Assembly (NCBI GenBank): GCA_009760885.1
Contig: CM019701.1
Span: forward strand, 37,400,697 to 37,464,696
Source: Achatina immaculata
Lineage: Eukaryota > Mollusca > Gastropoda > Stylommatophora > Achatinidae
Direction: 5' to 3'
DNA: 64,000 bases
Shown here: positions 13,601-22,600 of the stretch, piece by piece
Position numbering within the stretch: position 1 is the first letter of the stretch
Layout: the number at the start of each line of letters is the position of its first letter
Notes under the pieces: model-generated
Told to the model about the DNA's origin: nothing
The model's database searches: none
Seen by the model: only the letters and a program-made list of their open reading frames with translations
Position numbers and translations under genes: made by a program

Positions 13601-16600
13601 TTAAAGGATATAGTTTGGAAGCCTGTACTCTAGTATAGGCACAACAACAGAGTCTGACTTTATGGCAGCCAGGAATGTTTGTGACAGAAAGCCAATGCTT
13701 GAACCCTTCAGGCACCTTGTGAAGACTAATGCATCCATCCCTAAACGCATGGAGCCAGATTTAAAACCATTTCCATAATGGCCAATTGGCTGATGGGAGC
13801 CTTGTTTCTCATAGATATCTTTCTCGCAGAAACCAAAGCTGAAAAAAAAAAAAATTGCATTTGCTTTTTAATGCAATAGTCCTTGGACAATAACACATCA
13901 CTGCAAGACATTTTAACAAATTTATCATTTATTATTTTCTGCACTAAAAATTGACAAGTCTAAAACTTCCATGAACTTTCAAATAAACTAGAGTTGGTAT
14001 GCTCCTTGTGAAACTCCTGGCACATGTCACAGTGAAGATCCTTTGGCATAGGTACCACAACGGCTGAGTGGTTGGCTTTAATGTTTTCTTTAAATGGATC
14101 TATGAAACAACTTTCTTAGTAAGCTCCACCATTAAGGGAACTTATCTATCCCATTCTATGGTATGCTCTTTCATCTATTCTTTCCAATTCAGGTTCCTGC
14201 CTAGTTTGGCTATATTATTACAGCCTGTTTACTGGGTGTACTGCTTGGAGGTTGAACAGGCTTCGGTAAACTTGGATTAGGTGGTCTTGAATAAAATGTT
14301 ATGTCATACAGAAAAACTATATTTGCCCTCAGTCAGCCCTGCAACTACAGTAATTAAGACAGTCAAATGTTTATACTCTTTAAGATATCTGTTTCATGTT
14401 TTAAGTTTGATGTTAATTCATTACCTACAGGAATCTATCCAATTTCCTTAATATACATTGCACACATTTCTATCATAGCTCTGATAATTTCTGAATTACT
14501 TAGTGCTAAGGGGAAAACTTTCCTTTAGCAAGGAAACTATGTACAGGTAAACAAAATGCCAAAATTCATTACTCAATGAAAATACCAGAATTCACACTCC
14601 CCATGAGTATCTAAACTTTTGGCAGGATTATCAGTTCTAGTTGAAAACCAGGCATGTCCTGGACTTTAGTTAACAAGAAGAATGCAATAAAGTGCTAGAA
14701 AGTCAGCTTAGTTGTGGTGAAATATTTTACAGCTTCATTAAGACATGTCTCTCTCTCTGGACCTTAGATGGCCAAAGCTCATGGCGATTCTGTAAGGGTT
14801 TTCTACAAATGCCTGTACTCTGCCCCTTTTTTTTTCCTGCTCTTGCCTGAGTGAGTCCTCTATTATTCAACTCTGCTGTTCTTCTCCATGTTTCCCTCGG
14901 TCTATCCTTACTCCTGTTTCTCTGAGGTGTCCATTTCTGTGCTATTTTTTTGTAAGGCTTTACCAGTCATCTGAGTACAAACCCCAGCCATTGTCAGCAT
15001 ATCTTCAATGGCTTCATCTGAATTTTTTTCAGCAAGGTGCTATTTCTTATGGTATCTGGCTAAAATATTCATCTAACCCTGCACCAACATTTAATCTGGA
15101 AGGCACAGTTTTTTTTTCTATAGTGCTGGTGGTTTTCCAGCATTCACTTCAGTAAAATAGCACATATAGGACATTAAACAGCCAGATTTTTGTTTTCTAG
15201 CTCAGCTTTTTAGACTGCCATATACTGTGCAGGACTGCAAGAGCCATGGAGTGTTACTGGTTGCAGATATTCACCTTTACCTAATTTTCAAACAATTTAA
15301 AATGCCAGAACAGTTCTCAACTTTTGTTTACTCGTATTTTGTTCTCAATCTTTTAATTTTCACAGAAGTAAGCTTAATGATGATTTGTGTTTAGCAGCCA
15401 CATTGTTAAATAAAACAATTTTAATCTTTTCCCATAATTTGTCAGAGATTTATTTCACCAGATGGTAACTTTAAAAAAAAATTACTAAATACATACAGAA
15501 AAAGAAGAATTCTTTATTTAATTTCATTACAAGTGCAGTTTTCTTTAAATTATTTGGAAAAAAAAGCAGTGACAGAATAATTTTATTTGAACTAAATGAT
15601 TGTAAAGTGCATTTTCACCTTTCAAGAACAGATAAGAAAGAATCAGCATAGCAAAGAAAGAAACACTGATATAAAAGCTATACACTGTGGCAGTTGACAG
15701 CTACTGATATTTTCTGAAAACAAATACTGTAAGATGAAAATTCTTTGTTTTTAATTTCAGGACTGTAACCTACTATAAATTTCTGCTTAGTAAAAATTAT
15801 CAACTAACAAAAGCAATCACCATCTTTACATCCACAGACTAGGATAAACATTAAGATGAAAACAGAAACAAACCTCAGCATTTTTAACAACTGATCTCTG
15901 TCCATTCCAGCTCCATTATCCAAGAATATGAGACAAGGAACATTGTGAATATCAACCTTATCTATCAGCAACTCTGATGCACTCACATCTGGGTCATAAG
16001 CATTGTCTGCAGTTCAAAAATTTCCTCAATAAGACATGTATAACATGTATTAGCAAACAAACAAAAAAAAACCCCACCCACCCTCTCTTTCTGCACCATC
16101 CACAGACTACACTCTCACTCTCTTTTTTTCAGGCACAGTGTCTCAGACTGTAAAAAAAAAGAGAGAGAGGGAGGGAAAGAGAGAGAGGAGAGGGAGAGAG
16201 GGAGGGAAAGAGAGAGAGGAGAGAGAGAGGGGGAGGAGAGAGAGAGGGGGGAAAGAGAAGGAGGGAAAGAGAGGGGGGGAGAGAGAGGGAGAGAGAGAGG
16301 GGGAGAGAGAGGGAGAGAGAGAGAGAAAGAGAGGAGAGTGGGCGAGAGAGAGGGGGAGAGAGTGGGCGAGAGAGGGGGGGAGAGAGAGAGAGAGAGAGAG
16401 AGAGGGAGACAGAGAGAGAGGGGGAGAGAGAGGGAGAGAGAGAGAAAGGGAGAGAGAGAGAGAGAGGGAGACAGAGAGAGAGAGGGAGACAGAGAGAGAG
16501 AAAATTCTTATAACATGAGTCGTTTTTATGTGCCAAACCTTTTTTTAACCACATTATCCCTGAATCTGCAATAATATATTGGATACTTTAAAACAAATAT

Positions 16601-19600
16601 TGGATAACTTTAAAAAAGTAGTCCATGCCTCTTTGATCAACCAACCGTTGATTTTTAAATAGTTTCATATATTGCATCTTGGGAAATAAGCATAAACAAC
16701 CTGAGAATATGTGACCTGCTTAGTCAATACTCAAGCACTGAATTCAGCATGCTCATGTTGCTTAACAACACAAATACCACTGTGATGGAATGAATAAGCT
16801 GAATATCTGGCATACAATGTCAACTCTGGTAACTTAGTTATACTCCAGAACTCTAACCCAGCAAAGTTCCTGGGATATCACAGAACCAGCAACCCATAAT
16901 GATAAAACAATAAGTAAAGTTTATGCAGCCAGGCAGCGGACAAAGTGAGAATGTGAATGTGAGACACTGATGGACCTCAAGAACTTCAGCGAATCAGTAA
17001 AATTACTTTTAATGATTTGGATGAATTTTGATTCTTCAGAGGATGACCGGAATAAGTCTTACCAGGAACAGAAATGGCAAGCTGTTTGGCACTGGCTTGG
17101 AGAAGCTGAAGCTTAGCAGAATTAGATAAATGCACTCCTGAGATTTAGAAAAACTTACCTATGATTTCAGCAAAGGCACTGAAGGCCCATGTGTGACTGG
17201 TGGAGTTTGCACGTAAAAAAGCAGGGCTCACCTACAAGGAAGTAGATATGCTTGACATTACTGAACTACTACAAGAGAAAATAGTGATGAAATTATATAA
17301 TACGTTGTTTTAATAATTAATAATGCCTATGGAAGTGAGAGGTTTAAAAATACCTAAATATGTACAATATAGCTGGGGACAAAATATCTAAATATGTACA
17401 ATATATCTGGGGACAAAGTACCTAAATATGTACAATATATCTGGGGACAAAGTACCTAAATATGTACAATATATCTTGGGACAAAATACCTAAATATGTA
17501 CAATATATCTGGGGACAAAATACCTAAATATGTACAATATATTTGGGGACAAAATACCTTCTTCTTCTTCTTCTTCTTCTTCGTTCGCACTGTCTGTCTA
17601 TATCTGCAGTCCTGTCTCTTGGATAAATTTCACTGTTTTTTGTAATTCATGTATGGAACCATAGAGCTTATCTTCTTTAGTGGTTTCACTGGGCCAGTAA
17701 TTATTTCTCAGTGACTCGTAGCTGATGCAGTTCTGGAGGATATGTTCCACAGTTTGGGGCACCTGGGCACATGTACACAGATTAGTAGTACCAACCTTAA
17801 ACTTTGTATACATATGACTTCGGAGTCGGCTGTGTCCTGTTCGGAGACAGAAGATGGTGACTTGTTCCTTTCTGTTTAGCATGTGATAGTCATCATGTGG
17901 TGGTGTTTGTGGCTTCCTGTAGGTTTTTATCATGCTTTTCTTCTGATTATAGGTGATTGGTATGTCTGGTTGCTCCATTTCAGTGCCCTCTTTGGCCAGA
18001 TGGTCAGCTTTCTCATTGCCTGGTATCCCACAGTGGGAGGGAATCCATTGCAAAGTGACTCCATGTTGTAAGCCAATTTTTGACAAGGCATCCTTAAGGT
18101 CTGGTAGTTTGTTGCACTGAAGAGCCTCCAGTACTGATCTTGCATCTGTGAGAAGTACTACAGGACATGTATCAATTCTGGAGTCTGATAGTTTTTCAAC
18201 TGCAGCAATAATTGCCCTAACTTCTGCATCAAAGCTGTTGCAGTATTTACCAGTGGGTATGGAAATCTTGTCAATGGTGTTGTTTGGATATTCAATATAT
18301 GCTCCTGCCCCTCCATTCTTTATGGCATTATGTGCAGATCCATCTGTATACACACGTATCCAGGTGTCACATGGATATTTGTCATCTAGAACACAAAGTG
18401 TGGCTGTTGATCTTACAAGACTGCTCTGCATCTCACCATTCTGCACACCTTTCACTTCAGTCTGAATAGATATCTGTGTATAATCTGCTTCTTTCCATGG
18501 TGTATGCTCTGGTACAGATGATAATGGAGCGACTACAGTTGGAAGGTCAGGTATCAGCTTACGCATACGCTTGGCCTGATGAATGAAGCTGCTTCTTTTA
18601 AGCCGTCCTAATGCCAAGTTATTGAATCTCTCCTTCAGGGGATGGCTTACAGAGCTAAGGAATTTTTCTCCCATGGTCATTACCTTTGTGTCTCTACGTT
18701 CCTTTAGCGGTTGAACACCAACTATTTTCTGCATTTCTACTATTGGTGTGGACCTCATGGCACCTGTGATAATCCGTAGTGACTGATTTTGAACCTTGTC
18801 TAGATTATGCAGCGTAGTGTTTGATGCTGTGCACCAAGATGTTGAGCCATATTCTAAATGTGGTAGAATACTTTGCAGATATACATTCTTGAGGATTCTT
18901 TCACTAGCTCCCCATGTAGTTCCACTCAATTTTCTTAATATGGCTAGTTTTCTTCTGGCTTTTGCTTCTGCACTGTTGATGTGTTGCTTCCACGTCAGTT
19001 TTGAGTCAAGAGTCACTCCTAAGTAAGTGGGTTGGTTGTCCATCCTTAAGGGTATTTCATTTACAAAGATCTTACCTGCTTTCTGTTTAGATGAGAGGGT
19101 GAACAGAGTGGTACTTGATTTCTCTGTGTTGATACTTACACACCATTTGTTTGTCCATGATGTCAAGATGTCTGCTGCTCTTTGGAGTCTCTGTGTAGCA
19201 ACTGTCGCATATTCATCTGTACACCACATGACCAGATCATCTGCATACAGTGCCACTTTGATTCCATAGGGAAGTTCCTTGACCAGGTCATTAATGAATA
19301 CAAGGAATAGTGTAGGCGAAAGGACTCCTCCTTGTGGTACACCGTGTCGCAGAAGTACTTTCTGGCTGTTGTGTCCATCCATTACTACTCTAGCTCTTCT
19401 ATTGTGTAAATAGGACTTTATCCAGTTGTACAGTCTTCCATTCACATTGCAGTTTCTTAGTTTCCACAGCAGACCTTTTTTCCATACTTTATCAAAGGCT
19501 TTCTTCAGGTCTATCCACGCTGCTAGTACAAGGTTTTTCTCTTGGAATGCATCCTCAATCTCTTGAGAGAGATAGGTCACTTGATCTTCCGTACTGTAGT

Positions 19601-22600
19601 ACTGCCTAAATCCTGCTTGTTGTGGAACGAGAAGGTTTTCACTTTCTAGGTACCATTTTAGCCTCAGGTCAATGATGCGTTCCATCGTTTTGCATAGGCA
19701 GCTAGTGAGACTGATTGGCCTGTAGCTGGAGGCAGTATCACTGTTTTTCCCTGGTTTTAGCAGTGGTACCATGCTTGCTTCCTTCCAGATTTGAGGTAAC
19801 TTACCTGTGGTCCAGCACATATTGAAAATATCCAACAGCTTTCCCATTGCTGCCATTCCCAGGTTCTTGATCATTTCATTGGACACTCCATCTGGTCCTG
19901 GTGATTTCCTTGGTTTCAGTTTACTAACTGCTAGGTCTAACTCACTGCGTGTGATTGGTGCATCCATGACCTCCACTTTTCTGACTTGTTCCTCCTCTTT
20001 CTGTGGCTCGATGCGCACTGTACGCTCCGTCTCTGGATGGATATCAATGTTGCAGTCCTGTGCAAAAATGCGAGCAAAGTGATCTGCTACCTGCTTACCT
20101 GTATGAGTTTTCCCATCCTCTATTAGTGTAACCTTTGTACTTCTTCCAGTACTCTCATCATTTAACTGTTTGATTAGTTTCCACAGTTTCCTTCCATCCT
20201 TTTCAAAGTTTAGGGACTCTGTTTTCTCTCTCCAACTTTCCCGTCTGGCTTGCAGCTTTGCTGTCTGAAATTTGGCCTTAGAATGTTGGTAATTATTGTG
20301 GTGTTCTTGGCATGGTCTATTTTCTGCTTGCTTTCGAGCTGCTTCCACGTCATCATGGAGTTTTCCCAGCTCACTAGACCAGTATGGTTTATAGTCCCTG
20401 CGAGCTCCTCTGGGAATGGTTTCACGAGCAGCCTGAAGGATACAAGCATTGAATTCCTTCAATATGCTGTTAATATCCTTACCTTCTATGGACAGCTGTC
20501 CCACCAGGGTACCTGTACGATGTCTGTACATTGTCCAGTTTGCTTTTTTATAGTTCCATCTGGGGAGAGGGTTACTGGTGTTAAGGAGTTCATTTTCCAT
20601 TGTCAGGAAGACTGGTCGATGGTCGCTACCTCCAAGTTGTTTTCCAACTTCACGTGTAATGTTCCACTTCAGATCTGGAGAGTGGAATGCCAGATCTGGT
20701 GTTGATTTTGTACGCCATGCCCTTGAGTAAAATGTTGGGGCATCCATTGGCTGGTTGATCAGGAGAAGTCCATTATCATCCTGCCAGCTCTCAACTTCCT
20801 CTCCTCTCTTGTCTATGTGGTCATAGCCCCAGCTCTGGGAATGACTGTTAAAATCACCACAGACCATAAGTCTCTCTTTGTGTGGGATTGTTCCTAAAGC
20901 AAGTGGGCGGTCATTAGGACAGTAATAGTTAAGGAGGTGGAAATCTGTATTACTACTTTTTAGATGGATCATCTGGTATTCGGCTCCTTCCATGTACACT
21001 CCCACCTGACATGCGCTGATGTTATTCTTAACAAGTGTGAGTACTCCTCCTTTTCTTCTGTCCTGTCGGTCTGATCTAAAACACTGGTAGCCTCTGATTT
21101 TAAAGGCGGCATCTTTGGTTAGGTGTGTCTCCTGTATGCAGCATATACTTATCTGCTCTGCAAAAAGTATGTTCTCTAGTTCAACCTTTTTGCTATAGCC
21201 ATCTCTAACACTGCTGACACCCTCAGCATTCCACTGCATTATTTTAAGTTCTTGACAAAATACCTAAATATGTACAATATATCTGACAATCAGAGACCCT
21301 TAGCTGACATGGTTGGTGAACCATGGCTGACCATGTCCGACTTCTCTGTCGGTATTCCCAGTAACAGGCCTAGCCCGGCTAAAGGGGCAGAGATCACCAT
21401 AGTCCTCATGGTGGTGGAGTCTGCTAAAGAAGTATGACACACTTCTGCTTTTTTTCTGTATTCAGGGACTGAAAAAATACCTGTCAGGACCCGCTCCCTA
21501 GCCAACATAATGCTGTGTCTCAGCATCTCCACTGCATAAGGCTACAAAGAACACCAGCTTGAGGTTCCCATGAGATTGAAGAAGAAGAAGACTAAATTTA
21601 AAAAAAAACAGGTATGTAAAATGAACTTCCTGCTCAACTTCAAATAATGATAGTGATCTTCATTTCTTTGTTCATTGCCAAGTATATTTACATGTATTTC
21701 TAAGTCCTTTTGTTTCTAATACATGTTCTGAGATCACCTTTTGCACTGCTGTATATCAAGTCAGTCTGCTTACTGTAAGCTTTTTGTGCCCCATGTGCAC
21801 TCTTTGTTAGCTTCAACTATTTTTTGTATGTTTTAATATCTCAGTATTTTGGCTTTCATATTTTATTTAGCCAAAAGAACTTGGAAAGTTATTAAGTCCT
21901 ATATTTGTGTCACCGTAAGAAATACATCCTGTTGGCAGAAATGCAGATGAAGCCACTGACAGCAATTATTGAGGAAAGATGCTGGTGATGGTTGGGACAT
22001 GTGCTCTGGATGACTGATCTTCTTCTTCTTCTTCTTCGTTCGCTTCTACCACCAAAACCGCACTGTGATCCTACTGAATTTACGCCTGTGTTCCTCGTTA
22101 GGTCCCGTGGTCTCCTGTGTTGTCCCTGAAAGGACCACACGAGATCCATGAGAGGACCACAAGGGGTTCAGAGTATCGCAGGGCTTTAGCCTGTATGCTT
22201 GGTGGGTCTCTGAAGCAGATTGCGTGACACCGTGGTTTTCATTGTACCAGTTTAGTCTAGAGTTGGACTTTCTCACTGGAAGACCTCGACGTGTTTAGGA
22301 TATCAGTGCATCCCCACTGGGTGAGAGGCGGTAGCCCACCCAGGCCAGAGTTGGACTTTCTCACCAGAAAACCTCGATGTGTTTTGTGATACACGTGTAT
22401 CCTATTCAGGTGAGAGGTGGTTGCCCATCCAGTCCAGCGTTGGACTTTTTTACTGGACAATCTCAGCTTGATTAGGATACGCAAACATCCCCGCCGGGTG
22501 AGAGGTGGTTGCCTATCTAGACTGCCCTGGTCCAGTGTCTCCGACTTCAGCATTTTGCGGTCGTGGCCGCTACCCTTCCTAGTTGTGACCAGGATGGAGC

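Noticed and set aside
16129..16554. Ser-Leu-rich and Arg-Glu-rich ORFs on opposite strands
   Set aside because: Translation of a GA/CT microsatellite.
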